A stretch of DNA of 50,244 nt from Candidatus Desulfatifera sulfidica (GCA_014381505.1 JACNLK010000047.1:1-50244), one strand, 5' to 3'; positions 24,247-33,767 are shown, numbered from the stretch's first letter. A program made the numbers and translations. Notes: generated by a model from the letters alone, not told the origin.

Positions 24247-25097
24247 TGGTCTGATTCGAATACCAGGTGGGAGCCTGCTCCGATGAATTTGTACTGGTCG
24301 TTAAAGATCCGCGCCAGTTCGGCAGCGCGTTTCGGGCCTGTGCAATGGCATGCGGCCAGCGTCCGGATTTTAAACTTTTCCAGGGCCTGGATGGTGGCTG
24401 CAAATTGCAGGTCATTGCAAAAACCTAAGTGCGTGCCGCCCATGACCGTGTCAATGGGGCGGTCCGGAAAGCGTTTGCGGATCGAGGTGAGAATATTGAT
24501 CAATCCGGCGTGGGCGCAACCCAGGATAACGATTAACCCTTGTGGCCCGTCTAAAATCAGCGACTGGTCGTCAATCAAATCGTCCTGGCGCCATTCATCA
24601 GTGGGTGTCAGTTCCTGCATGAAGGGGTCAGGTGGTTCAAAGGTGGCCATCCTGGGCACTTCACCGGTTAAATAACAGGAGGGCGCAATTTCCCGTAATT
24701 CACGGTTCCAGCTAAACTCTGCCCCCAGAGATTCGAGGTATTCCTGGCGATGCCGGATGCCGATAAAACGCTGCTGATGGAGTTCGTCTCGCCAGTAGCG
24801 TTTTCGAAAGACGGCCGGATGACAGAAGACCTGGGTTGATCCGGTGATTCCCAGGACGTCAGGGAGGCCTGAGCAATGGTCATAGTGGCCGTGGCTGAGA
24901 ACAATTCCGTTCAAGTGGTTGAGGTTCAGGCCAAGGATCTGACTGTTACGGGTAATGGCCAACCCCTGGCCGCAGTCAAAAAGGAGCCGGAATGTGCCTG
25001 TTTCGATCAGAACTGCCCAGCCGTGTTCAGCGATCAGACCGAAGGGTGATATGACACTGTTGTCGCAGAGGACGGTGATTGTGATTTTTGAGTTCAT
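24243..25097 (-). CDS. Metallo-beta-lactamase fold hydrolase
   Basis: The 284-residue protein has the metal-binding motif SHGHYDHCSG. Other ligands are probably the His in ILGCAHAGLIN and the His in the final IRTLAACHCTG strand. The extended form, with LIETGTFRLLFDCGQG near the start and GGTHLGF late, matches the branch annotated as dihydropterin/ribofuranosylaminobenzene phosphate synthase-like. The real substrate is not known. It is the second gene of a four-gene minus-strand unit in which each gene overlaps the next by ATGA. Confidence 0.85.
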   Translation of the reverse strand: MNSKITITVLCDNSVISPFGLIAEHGWAVLIETGTFRLLFDCGQGLAITRNSQILGLNLNHLNGIVLSHGHYDHCSGLPDVLGITGSTQVFCHPAVFRKRYWRDELHQQRFIGIRHRQEYLESLGAEFSWNRELREIAPSCYLTGEVPRMATFEPPDPFMQELTPTDEWRQDDLIDDQSLILDGPQGLIVILGCAHAGLINILTSIRKRFPDRPIDTVMGGTHLGFCNDLQFAATIQALEKFKIRTLAACHCTGPKRAAELARIFNDQYKFIGAGSHLVFESDQ

Positions 25098-25432
25098 GGT
25101 TCAGGCCGTTGTTCTGGTGCCGGGTATTTGATCCGATTTTTGACCATCTTTTTTTCGGCGGCTTTGATGGGGTCAAGCCCCAGTTGCATGGCAATGGTTG
25201 TTAAGTATATCATCACGTCTCCGATCTCCTCTTCAATGTGCGTCAGACGGGCGCCATCAGGCGATTGGCTCTCTTCCGGAGACAGCCATTGAAAGATCTC
25301 GACCAACTCGGATACTTCTACGCTCAGGGCCATTGCCAGGTTTTTGGGAGAGTGAAATGGCTGCCAGTCTCGTTCTTTCACAAATTCAGTAATATCATCT
25401 TTTAGTTTTTTTAACTCCCGGATATTTGTCAT
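25094..25432 (-). CDS. MazG-like nucleotide pyrophosphohydrolase
   Basis: This is a compact 112-residue all-alpha enzyme. The acidic metal-binding pattern is SVEVSELVEIFQWLS followed by EEEIGDVMIYL (the ExxE and ExxD motifs). It starts ITEFVKERDWQPFHSPKNLA, typical of the single-domain MazG group. It hydrolyses nucleoside triphosphates to monophosphates and so may clean up altered nucleotides. It is the first gene of the minus-strand unit; its promoter should lie between 25433 and 25789, where a dispersed repeat copy is also found. Confidence 0.9.
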   Translation of the reverse strand: MTNIRELKKLKDDITEFVKERDWQPFHSPKNLAMALSVEVSELVEIFQWLSPEESQSPDGARLTHIEEEIGDVMIYLTTIAMQLGLDPIKAAEKKMVKNRIKYPAPEQRPEP

Positions 25433-25526
25433 GGTATTTGTTTATGCCTTCTGGTAGTCTTTTTATTTATGTCAGCTATTCCCTGATGTTCCTTGGGGTC
25501 AGGGATCATTTCAGTGGCTTGAATTA

Positions 25527-25671
25527 TGGCACCCTTGAAAAAATGTCTTTTCATCCAGGATCTGCGCTACGTGTAAAATTTTATCCTCTGCATATCGACT
25601 CGATGTCTGCGGTACAATTTTCGCGTGTCTTGATCCTGAACGAAAATCTCAATTATTCAAAGTACCCTTAT
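25527..25671 (+). repeat. Dispersed intergenic repeat, copy A (longest)
   Basis: This is the reference copy. In order it has GGCACCC, a hairpin TGAAAA-AATGTC-TTTTCA, AGGATCTGCG, GTGTAAAATTTTAT, TCTGCGGTACAATTTTCGCG, GATCCTGAACGAAAATC and TTATTCAAAGTACCCTTA. Matching blocks in the same order occur at 7684-7801 (+), 12298-12410 (-) and 41592-41703 (+), and partly at 5298-5411 (+). It lies between divergent genes, 118 bases before the tail-specific protease gene and on its strand. A small open frame across it (25426-25677) is probably chance. Confidence 0.75.
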
Positions 25672-25789
25672 GTCTGAATCCTTCTCAATCATGGTGAGAT
25701 CGAAAAAAAATCACTGCAATGGCTCAGTGGGGTGAACTTACTATTGAGCCATCAATTATATCCGATATCCGGTGGGAGAGTTCTATCTC

Positions 25790-27907
25790 ATGAAACGTCA
25801 GTGGCTATTGTATCAATTCTCTTTTTTTCTGCTTCTGTTTTCTCTTCTACTGGCTGGCCCTGTTTTGGCCGAAGACCAGGAGGATGTGCAGCTTGCCAGT
25901 CATAACAAGTGGTTGGCTTATATTCTGGCCAAGCAACTTCCGGTTATGCACTACAGTCACAAGGCGGTGGATGATGATCTGGCCACTGCTATCTTTGATT
26001 TGTATCTCAGACAGCTCGATTTTCAGAAGCGCTTTCTGTTGCAGAGCGATGTCGAGATTCTCAAGTCCTACACTTCGACCATTGACGACAGGCTCAAGGA
26101 TGGTAAGGCCGACTTGCCAGGGGTTGGTCATCGCCTTCTGAATCGCCGGATTGCAGAAGTTGCTGCGATGGTGGATGAGATTGCCGCAACTGACTTTGAT
26201 ACTGAACTCCTCGAGTATTACGAAACAGATCCTGACAAGCTGACCTTTACGCGTGATTTGAACGAACTGAGTGAGCGCTGGCGCCTGATCGTCAAGGGCC
26301 AGATTTTGTCCCGTTATCTGGATTTACAGGAGGAGCAGGCAGAGGCTGAAGAGAAAAAGAGCACAGTCGAGCTTTGGCAGACTGCCAGGGAGAAAGTGGC
26401 CAAGCGGAATCGTGAGATATTCCATCGTTTGGAACAAGAGACCCGCCAGGATCATTATGATCGTTTTTTTAATGCGGTAACCCGAGCCTTTGATCCTCAT
26501 ACGGGGTACATGGCACCGGCCGGCAAGGAAGATTTTGATATTCATATGCGTGGTAGTCTCGAGGGCATCGGTGCATTACTCCGTGAGGAGGATGGCTATA
26601 TCAAGGTTGTGCGGATTATCCCGGGCTCTGCTTCGGCCCGCCAGGGTCGCCTCGCGGCTGAGGATATTATCATCGAGGTCGCTCAAGGGGCAGATGAGGC
26701 CGTGGATGTTACTGATATGCGTCTCAGGGATGCGGTGCGCCTGATCCGTGGACCCAAAGGGACTGAAGTTCGTCTAACTGTGAAGAGGCCTGATGGTACC
26801 TCAGATTTGATTTCTATTATTCGTGATGTGGTTCAGATTGAAGAGACCTTTGTTAAATCAACAATTTTTGATGCCCCGGATGGGAGCCGCATAGGTTATT
26901 TGCTGATTCCCAGTTTTTATCGTGATTTTTCAAAGTCGAAAAATGGTTTGGGGAATCGTAACTCAACGGATGATACCCGGGCCGCCCTGCTTGAATTAAA
27001 GAATGCAGGGCTGGATGGTCTGGTCTTGGATATGCGTAATAATGGTGGCGGCTCACTGGTGGATGCCGTCGATATTGCAGGGCTTTTTATCCGGGAAGGA
27101 CCGGTCGTGCAAATTAAGACGACCGGGTCTGATCGTAAAGTTCTGCGAGATGATGACCCCCGGCGGCTGTATGACGGACCCATGGTGGTACTGGTGAACC
27201 AGTTTTCGGCCTCCGCATCAGAAATTGTTGCGGCGGCACTCCAGGATTATGGGCGCGCTGTGATTATTGGCGGCCAGCACACCCATGGCAAGGGGACGGT
27301 GCAGACCGTTGTTGATCTCAATGATCTTCTGCCTTTTCTTAATTTTGGTATTGCCGATCGCGACTTTGGGGCCGTAAAGGTGACTATTCAGAAGTTTTAC
27401 CGGGTAAATGGAGATTCAACTCAGTACCGGGGGGTGGAGCCTGATATCGTGCTGCCCAGTCTCTTTCAGCACCTGGAATCAGGTGAGCAATACCTCGACT
27501 ATTCTCTGCCGTGGGACCGGTTGGAGGCTGTGGGTTATGAACCCTTTAATGGCAAGGCGTTTGATGTGAACGCCTTGGCTGCGGCCAGTAACAGTCGAAC
27601 CGCTGAAGATCCAGGCCTGCAGGTTATAGCTGATGAGGCTGCCAAGGCTCGGGTGCGGAGTGAAGAAACCCGTATTTCCCTGCGGTTGACCGATATGGAA
27701 AAGGAGAGGGCAGAGGCACGAAATGCCCGTACAAAATTGGGGGCTCACTACCGACAGTATCGGGTTGAGCAGGCCAGTGATCTGGATTCGGTCAAGCCTG
27801 AAGATGACCCGCTGACTCAGGATCAGGATAAATGGCTGGAAGAGGTGCAGGAAGACCCATATGTGGGTGAGGCCATGCGAGTGCTTGCCGATTTGAGAAG
27901 CTGGTAG
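25790..27907 (+). CDS. prc: Tail-specific (C-terminal processing) protease
   Basis: The 705-residue protein has a signal peptide (MKRQWLLYQF, hydrophobic core to LAGPVLA). A helical N-terminal region of about 200 residues is followed by a PDZ domain with GSLEGIGALLREEDGYIKV and the S41A peptidase domain. The catalytic Ser is in NQFSASASEIVAAAL and the Lys in HTHGKGTVQ. A charged helical C-terminal region follows. It degrades or trims periplasmic proteins from their C-terminus. The length and layout match the long Prc group. A GGTGGGAG site precedes the ATG at 25790. Confidence 0.92.
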   Translation: MKRQWLLYQFSFFLLLFSLLLAGPVLAEDQEDVQLASHNKWLAYILAKQLPVMHYSHKAVDDDLATAIFDLYLRQLDFQKRFLLQSDVEILKSYTSTIDDRLKDGKADLPGVGHRLLNRRIAEVAAMVDEIAATDFDTELLEYYETDPDKLTFTRDLNELSERWRLIVKGQILSRYLDLQEEQAEAEEKKSTVELWQTAREKVAKRNREIFHRLEQETRQDHYDRFFNAVTRAFDPHTGYMAPAGKEDFDIHMRGSLEGIGALLREEDGYIKVVRIIPGSASARQGRLAAEDIIIEVAQGADEAVDVTDMRLRDAVRLIRGPKGTEVRLTVKRPDGTSDLISIIRDVVQIEETFVKSTIFDAPDGSRIGYLLIPSFYRDFSKSKNGLGNRNSTDDTRAALLELKNAGLDGLVLDMRNNGGGSLVDAVDIAGLFIREGPVVQIKTTGSDRKVLRDDDPRRLYDGPMVVLVNQFSASASEIVAAALQDYGRAVIIGGQHTHGKGTVQTVVDLNDLLPFLNFGIADRDFGAVKVTIQKFYRVNGDSTQYRGVEPDIVLPSLFQHLESGEQYLDYSLPWDRLEAVGYEPFNGKAFDVNALAAASNSRTAEDPGLQVIADEAAKARVRSEETRISLRLTDMEKERAEARNARTKLGAHYRQYRVEQASDLDSVKPEDDPLTQDQDKWLEEVQEDPYVGEAMRVLADLRSW

Positions 27908-28032
27908 GTAGCCAATATCTCTTCTCACATGGGGATTTCCTAGGAAAAATTTCTTGATTAACCAAAAAAAAAATGATAAACCACGGTACTTATGAATGGG
28001 CATTCATTCAACAGGGAGAGAGGGTATAAAGT

Positions 28033-28575
28033 ATGGAATTGGATGAAGCCTTTCGGTGGTACCGGGAAAAAATAATAGACGGATGGGTGGCTTATACCCT
28101 GGAGACCTATGAATCTTCGAGCTTTTTTAAGAGCGAGAGGGATAAGTTTGCCAACCCGGTAGGGGGTAATACCCGTGAGGCCTTGAGCCGCCTCTATAAT
28201 AAGCTGACTCTTGGGGCAGACCCCAGTGAGTTTGTTCCACCGCTGGAACAGATTATGCGCATTCGAGCAGTACAGAAATTCCCTCCTTCCCAGGCTGTGA
28301 GCCCAATCCATGCCATTAAGCATATCAGCCGCGATATTATAGAGAAAAACAAGGAGACCAAGCATCTGATTGGTCAACTCTATGATTTTGAGTTCGCGGT
28401 TGATCTGGCAGTCCTGGCCGCCTTTGATTTGTATATGCAGTGCCGGGAGCAGTTGTATCAGGTCCGGATTGCCGAGATCAAGTCCGGTAGCTTTATTCTC
28501 ACAGACAGCAAATGTCCATCGAACATGCTGAAAAAAGACAAGTCAGAGCCCGTCCAGGTTCTGCAAGGCCTATAA
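28033..28575 (+). CDS. RsbRD N-terminal-domain-like protein upstream of dsrM
   Basis: The 180-residue helical protein resembles the N-terminal sensory domain of RsbR/RsbRD proteins: WYREKIIDGWVAYTLETY, then EFVPPLEQIMRIRAVQKFPP, and SRDIIEKNKETKHL. It lacks the STAS domain of full RsbR proteins. It lies 69 bases upstream of dsrM on the same strand with no terminator between, so it is probably the first gene of the dsr transcript. I recall such genes next to dsrM in other sulfate reducers. A role in sensing or assembling the complex is inference. The GGGAGAGAGGG site supports the ATG. Confidence 0.75.
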   Translation: MELDEAFRWYREKIIDGWVAYTLETYESSSFFKSERDKFANPVGGNTREALSRLYNKLTLGADPSEFVPPLEQIMRIRAVQKFPPSQAVSPIHAIKHISRDIIEKNKETKHLIGQLYDFEFAVDLAVLAAFDLYMQCREQLYQVRIAEIKSGSFILTDSKCPSNMLKKDKSEPVQVLQGL

Positions 28576-28644
28576 CCGGCGGTCGTTTCAGGTATCTTCA
28601 CCTGCCGCGATAGCCCATCCGTTCATCTTGAAGCGAGGTAAGAA

Positions 28645-29670
28645 ATGAAGTACGCTTTCTCATTTCTGGCAGTCATAGCGTTGATTTTGATCGCATGGCT
28701 AGGATCCCAGATACCGGGCATGGAATACCTGTTTGGTGTCGCCATTCCCTATCTGGCCATTTTGGTCTTCCTGGGTGGCTTTGTGTATCGAGTCATGCAA
28801 TGGGCCAAATCACCGGTTCCATTTCCCATTCAGACCACCTGTGGTCAGGGAAAATCGCTTGATTTTATCAAGCGGGACAAGCTTGACTGTCCCAATACGA
28901 ACTCCGAGGTGATTGCCCGGATGTTTCTGGAGATTTTTGCTTTCCGCTCGCTCTTCCGCAACACCAAGTCCGAGTTGCACGAAGGTCCAAAGATCACCTA
29001 TGAGTCGTCCAAGTGGCTGTGGCTCTTTGCCCTGATTTTCCACTACTCCTTTTTGGTGATCGTCCTTCGTCACATGCGTCTGTTCACCAACCCGGTCCCG
29101 GGCTGGATTCAGGCCATCGAGCTGGGTGATGCCATGCTGCAGATCGGCGCCCCCACCTTGTACCTGACCAACATTGGTCTGGTTCTGGGCGTGGTTTTGC
29201 TCTTTGGCCGCCGACTGACCAATCCCCATGTCCGTTTTATCTCGCTGGTCAATGATTACTTCCCGCTGGTTCTGATTCTCGGAATTGCCATCACCGGTAT
29301 TTTGATGCGTTATTTTCTGCGAACCGACATTGATATCGTCAATATCAAAGCGCTGCTTGTTGGTCTGGCTACTCTCCAGCCCGTGATCAGTGCCGAGATT
29401 GGCGCGATATTCTATATTCATATCTTCCTGGTCTCAGTTCTCCTGGCCTACTTTCCTTTCAGTAAGCTTATGCATCTGGGCGGTGTGTTCATGAGCCCCA
29501 CCCGGAACATGAAGAACAACACCCGCGCGGTGCGCCATATCAATCCCTGGAACGACCCCAACATCAAACCGCATTCCTATGCTGGTTATGAGGACGAGTT
29601 CCGTGAGTATATGGTTGATGCGGGCATCCCGGTGGAAAAGGAATTGCCTCCGAAAAAGGACGAAGCCTAG
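28645..29670 (+). CDS. dsrM: DsrM, membrane cytochrome b subunit of the Dsr complex
   Basis: The 341-residue NarI-like protein has about six membrane helices (near residues 3-21, 29-50, 123-143, 160-190, 205-225 and 245-275). Candidate heme-binding His residues are in FHYSFLVIVLRHM and in FYIHIF/KLMHLGG. A soluble loop of about 70 residues separates helices two and three. DsrM takes electrons from the menaquinone pool and passes them to DsrK on the cytoplasmic side. An AAGCGAGG site precedes the ATG. It is followed 40 bases later by dsrK, in the standard order. Confidence 0.94.
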   Translation: MKYAFSFLAVIALILIAWLGSQIPGMEYLFGVAIPYLAILVFLGGFVYRVMQWAKSPVPFPIQTTCGQGKSLDFIKRDKLDCPNTNSEVIARMFLEIFAFRSLFRNTKSELHEGPKITYESSKWLWLFALIFHYSFLVIVLRHMRLFTNPVPGWIQAIELGDAMLQIGAPTLYLTNIGLVLGVVLLFGRRLTNPHVRFISLVNDYFPLVLILGIAITGILMRYFLRTDIDIVNIKALLVGLATLQPVISAEIGAIFYIHIFLVSVLLAYFPFSKLMHLGGVFMSPTRNMKNNTRAVRHINPWNDPNIKPHSYAGYEDEFREYMVDAGIPVEKELPPKKDEA

Positions 29671-29710
29671 AATTTTGACCCTTCATACGAGCCCATAAGG
29701 ATATAGAACA

Positions 29711-31342
29711 ATGGCAGTTGTAAAACTAGAACAATTATCGAAAAGTGTAGTGCAGGGTCCGTCCTTGTCCACCGGAGCGATACCGACCAAAGATTGGATG
29801 GATACTCCGGCAGTCTTTAAGCCGGGTAATTTCGCCTATCAGGCTAAGGTTGAAAAAGTAGAGTATCTTGACAGTCAGAAAGATCTCAGCTTTCCCAATG
29901 CCCGTGAATGGTCCCCTGACGAAGATGACTGGAAGCTCCCTGAGGACTGGAAGGAGATTATCCTTCAGGGTCTCAAGGAACGCCTGGACAAGTTCCGCAG
30001 CCTGAAAATCTTCATGGACTGCTGCGTGCGCTGTGGCGCCTGTGCCGACAAATGTCACTTTTTTCTCGGCACCGGTGACCCCAAGAATATGCCGGTCATG
30101 CGCGCTGAGCTGCTTCGCTCTGTCTACCGGAATGACTTTACCCTAGCTGGAAAAATCATGGGGAAGATGGCCGGAGCCCGCGAAATGACCGTGGGTGTAC
30201 TCAAGGAGTGGTTCATGTACTCCTACCAGTGCACCGAGTGTCGCCGCTGTTCAGTCTTCTGTCCCTACGGCATTGATACCGCCGAGGTGACCATGATGCT
30301 TCGCGAACTCCTTCATCTGGTGGGCGTGGGTATCAACTGGATTCTGGAGCCAGCCTCCAATTCCAACCGCACCGGTAACCACATGGGCCTCCAGCCCCAT
30401 ACTTTCAAGGACAATGTTGATTTTCTTGCCGAGGACGTTGAGAACCTGACCGGGGTCAAAATCAACCACTCCTTCAACCGCAAGGGTGCTGAAGTCCTGT
30501 TCATCACTCCCTCAGCTGATGTTTTTGCCGAGCCTGGGCTGTACACAGCCATGGGCTATCTGGCCCTGTTCGAGGAGATCGGACTCGATTATACCTGGTC
30601 AACCTATGCCTCAGAGGGCGGTAACTTCGGCTTGTTCACCAACAACGAGTTGATGAAGAAACTGAATGCCAAGATGTATGCCGAAGCCAAGCGACTTGGT
30701 GTCAAGTACATCATTGGTGGCGAGTGCGGTCATATGTGGCGCGTCCTCCATCAGTATATGGATACCATGAACGGACCGGCTGATTTCCTGGAGGTACCCA
30801 AGTCTTCTATTACTGGTACCGTTTTTGACAATGCCGCTTCAACCAAGATGATTCATATCAGTGAGTTTACCGCCGATCTGATCCGCCATAACAAGCTCAA
30901 GTTTGATCCCAGCCGTAACGATCATGTCAAAGCGACCTACCATGATTCCTGCAACCCTGCCCGGGCCATGGGACTGATGGATGAGCCGCGTTATATTTTG
31001 GATCATGTTGTCAACAATTGGGTGGAGATGCCTGAGAACACCATCCGTGAGCAGACCTTCTGCTGCGGATCCGGTACCGGTCTCAATACCGATGAGATTA
31101 TGGAGCTGCGCATGCGTGCCGGCCTACCCCGGGCCAATGCAGTGAAGCATGTTATCGACAAACACGATGTCAATATGCTCTCCTGTGTCTGTGCCATTGA
31201 CCGGGCGACTCTGACCTCGTTGATGGATTATTGGAATCCGGGTTGTGGCGTCTGCGGTGTTTCAGAGCTGGTGGGTAATGCCCTGGTTATGAAAGGCGAA
31301 AACAGACAAGAACTGACTGAAGGTCTGAGGACTTTGGTTTAA
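29711..31342 (+). CDS. dsrK: DsrK, HdrD-like Fe-S subunit of the Dsr complex
   Basis: The 543-residue cytoplasmic protein has two [4Fe-4S] motifs, CVRCGACADKCHF (around residues 105-115) and CTECRRCSVFCPYG (174-187). The C-terminal half has two CCG-type cysteine elements, around IIGGECGHMW and TFCCGSGTG, like the HdrB/HdrD noncubane cluster site of heterodisulfide reductases. It is held to be the catalytic subunit that reduces the DsrC trisulfide or disulfide. Its partner DsrM lies just upstream. An AAGGA site precedes the start. Confidence 0.95.
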   Translation: MAVVKLEQLSKSVVQGPSLSTGAIPTKDWMDTPAVFKPGNFAYQAKVEKVEYLDSQKDLSFPNAREWSPDEDDWKLPEDWKEIILQGLKERLDKFRSLKIFMDCCVRCGACADKCHFFLGTGDPKNMPVMRAELLRSVYRNDFTLAGKIMGKMAGAREMTVGVLKEWFMYSYQCTECRRCSVFCPYGIDTAEVTMMLRELLHLVGVGINWILEPASNSNRTGNHMGLQPHTFKDNVDFLAEDVENLTGVKINHSFNRKGAEVLFITPSADVFAEPGLYTAMGYLALFEEIGLDYTWSTYASEGGNFGLFTNNELMKKLNAKMYAEAKRLGVKYIIGGECGHMWRVLHQYMDTMNGPADFLEVPKSSITGTVFDNAASTKMIHISEFTADLIRHNKLKFDPSRNDHVKATYHDSCNPARAMGLMDEPRYILDHVVNNWVEMPENTIREQTFCCGSGTGLNTDEIMELRMRAGLPRANAVKHVIDKHDVNMLSCVCAIDRATLTSLMDYWNPGCGVCGVSELVGNALVMKGENRQELTEGLRTLV

Positions 31343-31370
31343 ACCGGACCTGAAAGGAGGAATAACTCGA

Positions 31371-31769
31371 ATGTATAATAAAAAAACGATCATCCCAGGA
31401 CTGATTATCTTCGTCCTCTTTGTGACCTTCCCGGTTTGGTTTAACGGGTTGGATGCCGGCCCTGTGCCCAAGCCGGAGATGCCCCAGGGCGGGCAAAAAG
31501 AATGTGTCCTGCCGGCAGATGAGATGCGGGCCAGCCACATGCAGCTTTTGAACGAATGGCGTGATGACGTCCTTCGCGATGGCGGCCGTGATGTTGTTAC
31601 CGTTGCAGGTAAGGAGTATCGCAAGGGACTGCAGATGGCCTGTATGGAATGCCATACCAGCCAGGAAAAATTCTGTGATACCTGCCATATCTACGCATCT
31701 GTCAAACCGTATTGCTGGGACTGTCATATCACCCCAGAGGCAGCTACGAAGAAGAAGGAGACCCGATAA
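31371..31769 (+). CDS. dsrJ: DsrJ, triheme cytochrome c subunit
   Basis: This is a 132-residue periplasmic protein with one N-terminal hydrophobic segment (residues 7-24) that probably stays as an anchor. Three heme c motifs, CMECH, CDTCH and CWDCH, stand at residues 91-95, 102-106 and 115-119. A further Cys at residue 45 (QKECVLP) occupies the place of the unusual axial heme ligand known in DsrJ. The AAAGGAGG ribosome site is strong. The stop codon overlaps the dsrO start by one base (TAATG). Confidence 0.95.
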   Translation: MYNKKTIIPGLIIFVLFVTFPVWFNGLDAGPVPKPEMPQGGQKECVLPADEMRASHMQLLNEWRDDVLRDGGRDVVTVAGKEYRKGLQMACMECHTSQEKFCDTCHIYASVKPYCWDCHITPEAATKKKETR

Positions 31770-32587
31770 TGGACAATCAAAGAAGAAAATTCTTAAAGAT
31801 AGCCGGTGCCTCGGCTCTGGCCGGAATAGGTGCTCCGACTCTTGTCAAGCTGACTGCGGGTGACGCTTTGGCCGCTGCCAAGGCTCCTGCGGACGGGCAC
31901 GGAGCCGCTGCCAAGGATCATGGCCCTGAAGTACCGGCTGGCATTCGATTGGCCATGGTTATTGACATGCGTGTCATTGCGGCCAAACCACATTTGCTCG
32001 ACAAAGCGATTACGGCCTGTAATGAAGTTCATAACATCCCGGACTTTGGTGGTGACCGTAAAAACGAGATCAAGTGGCTGTGGAAGGCATCGTTTGAAGC
32101 GGTCTTAACTGACAAATCCTATACCCGTCTGTCGAAAATGGTTCAGAACACTGATTTTCCGGTCCTCTGTAACCATTGTGAAAATCCTCCCTGTGTCCGT
32201 GCCTGTCCCACTAAGGCCACCTTCAAGCTGGAGAAAAACGGGATAGTGGCCATGGATTACCATCGTTGCATCGGCTGCCGCTTTTGTATGGCCGCCTGTC
32301 CATATGGCGCACGAAGCTTCAATTGGCAGGATCCGCGCCCCTTTGTCAAGAAGTACAATAATGACTTCCCCACCCGGATGCGCGGTGTGGTTGAGAAGTG
32401 TAACTTCTGCAGCGAGCGCCTGGCGCTTGGTCAGGAGCCAGCCTGTGTTGAGGCCTGCGAGGGAGCGATCACCTTTGGTGATATCAACGATCCCCATTCA
32501 GAGATCAGCAAGGTTCTTGATAAGGAATTCACCATCCAGCGGAAGCCGACCCTGGGTACTAATCCGTCAGTCTTTTATATAGTGTGA
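31769..32587 (+). CDS. dsrO: DsrO, periplasmic ferredoxin-like Fe-S subunit
   Basis: The 272-residue protein starts with a Tat signal, QRRKFLKIAGASALAGIGAP. It then has clusters of four Cys: CENPPCVRACP, CIGCRFCMAACPYG and CNFCSERLALGQEPACVEAC, giving three or more [4Fe-4S] sites as in the HybA/NrfC family. It is exported folded and transfers electrons between DsrJ and DsrP. I set the start at 31769, where the ATG overlaps the dsrJ stop; an upstream in-frame start would lie within dsrJ. Confidence 0.95.
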   Translation: MDNQRRKFLKIAGASALAGIGAPTLVKLTAGDALAAAKAPADGHGAAAKDHGPEVPAGIRLAMVIDMRVIAAKPHLLDKAITACNEVHNIPDFGGDRKNEIKWLWKASFEAVLTDKSYTRLSKMVQNTDFPVLCNHCENPPCVRACPTKATFKLEKNGIVAMDYHRCIGCRFCMAACPYGARSFNWQDPRPFVKKYNNDFPTRMRGVVEKCNFCSERLALGQEPACVEACEGAITFGDINDPHSEISKVLDKEFTIQRKPTLGTNPSVFYIV

Positions 32588-32594
32588 GGGAGTC

Positions 32595-33767
32595 ATGATA
32601 GAAAAAACACTCAAAGGTAAACCAGCCTACTGGATCTGGCTGGCATTCTTAGGCATGTTCATGGCTGTGGGGGCCGTCTGTTATGCCAGACAGTACCTCT
32701 TTGGTCTGGGCATGACCGGTATGAGCCGGGATGTATCATGGGGACTCTATATCTCCCAGTTCACCTTTCTGGTCGGAGTTGCGGCTGGAGGCGTGATGCT
32801 GGTGCTGCCCTACTATATCCATAATTTCAAGGTATTCGGGCGCATCACCATCCTGGGTGAGTTCCTGGCCATTGCTGCCATCGTCATGTGTCTGCTCTTT
32901 ATCATGGCGGATCTTGGTCAGCCTTTGCGGGCCCTGAATGTGGTCCTGCATCCCACCCCCAACTCCATGCTCTTCTATGACATGATTGTCTTGAATGGCT
33001 ACCTGTTTCTCAATATTCTCTGTGGTTGGGTTATTCTTACCGCCGAGCGTAAACAGGTCAAACCGCCTAAGTGGATCTATTTCTTTGTCTACCTCAGTAT
33101 CCCCTTTGCCGTCTCTATCCATACGGTAACGGCGATGCTGTACTGCGGTCTGCCCGGTCGTCATTTCTGGCTCTCTGCCATTATTGCCCCGCGCTTTCTG
33201 GCCTCGGCCTTTGCCGCCGGTCCCGCTCTGATCGTGTTGATCAGCCTGATCCTTAAACGTGTTGCCAACTTTGACGCAGGTAAAGAGGCGGTCAACAAGC
33301 TGGTGACCATCATGATCTATTCCGCCATGCTCAACCTCTTCTTTATTGGACTTGAGTTTTTTGTCGGATATTATTCAGGTGTCCCCGGGCATAAGCATGC
33401 CCTGCAGTACCTGTTCTTTGGCCTGGAGCATCATGGTCATGTGTATAACAATCTGGTTCCCTTCATGTGGACTTCGATTATCTTTATGATTGGCTCCATT
33501 GCCATGCTTGCTACTCCGGCTATCCGTAAGGGCAACGAGTTTATCCTCGGCCTGGCCTGCCTGATGCTCTTTACCGGTCTGTGGATCGATAAGGGCTTAG
33601 GGTTCGTTTTTGCCGGGTTTATCCCCAATCCGCTTCATGAGATCACCGAGTATATCCCCACCGCCAATGAGCTTGGGGTTACCATAGGTATCTGGGCTAC
33701 CGGTTTCTTTATCCTGACTTTGCTCTATAAAATTGCGGTCAGTGTGGAGCACGAGATCGAGGAATAG
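32595..33767 (+). CDS. dsrP: DsrP, NrfD-family membrane subunit
   Basis: The 390-residue protein has about ten membrane helices with few charged residues, as in the NrfD/PsrC family. The first segment is WIWLAFLGMFMAVGAVCYAR and the end is a short acidic tail. It exchanges electrons with quinones without hemes of its own and completes the DsrMKJOP complex. The gene begins 7 bases after dsrO, with a GAGGGAG site, and a strong terminator follows. The order and spacing agree with the standard operon. Confidence 0.95.
   Translation: MIEKTLKGKPAYWIWLAFLGMFMAVGAVCYARQYLFGLGMTGMSRDVSWGLYISQFTFLVGVAAGGVMLVLPYYIHNFKVFGRITILGEFLAIAAIVMCLLFIMADLGQPLRALNVVLHPTPNSMLFYDMIVLNGYLFLNILCGWVILTAERKQVKPPKWIYFFVYLSIPFAVSIHTVTAMLYCGLPGRHFWLSAIIAPRFLASAFAAGPALIVLISLILKRVANFDAGKEAVNKLVTIMIYSAMLNLFFIGLEFFVGYYSGVPGHKHALQYLFFGLEHHGHVYNNLVPFMWTSIIFMIGSIAMLATPAIRKGNEFILGLACLMLFTGLWIDKGLGFVFAGFIPNPLHEITEYIPTANELGVTIGIWATGFFILTLLYKIAVSVEHEIEE

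Noticed and set aside
25426-25677. An 83-codon open frame over repeat copy A
   Set aside because: It starts inside the MazG-like gene's 5' end and runs through an intergenic repeat; other repeat copies do not keep the frame.
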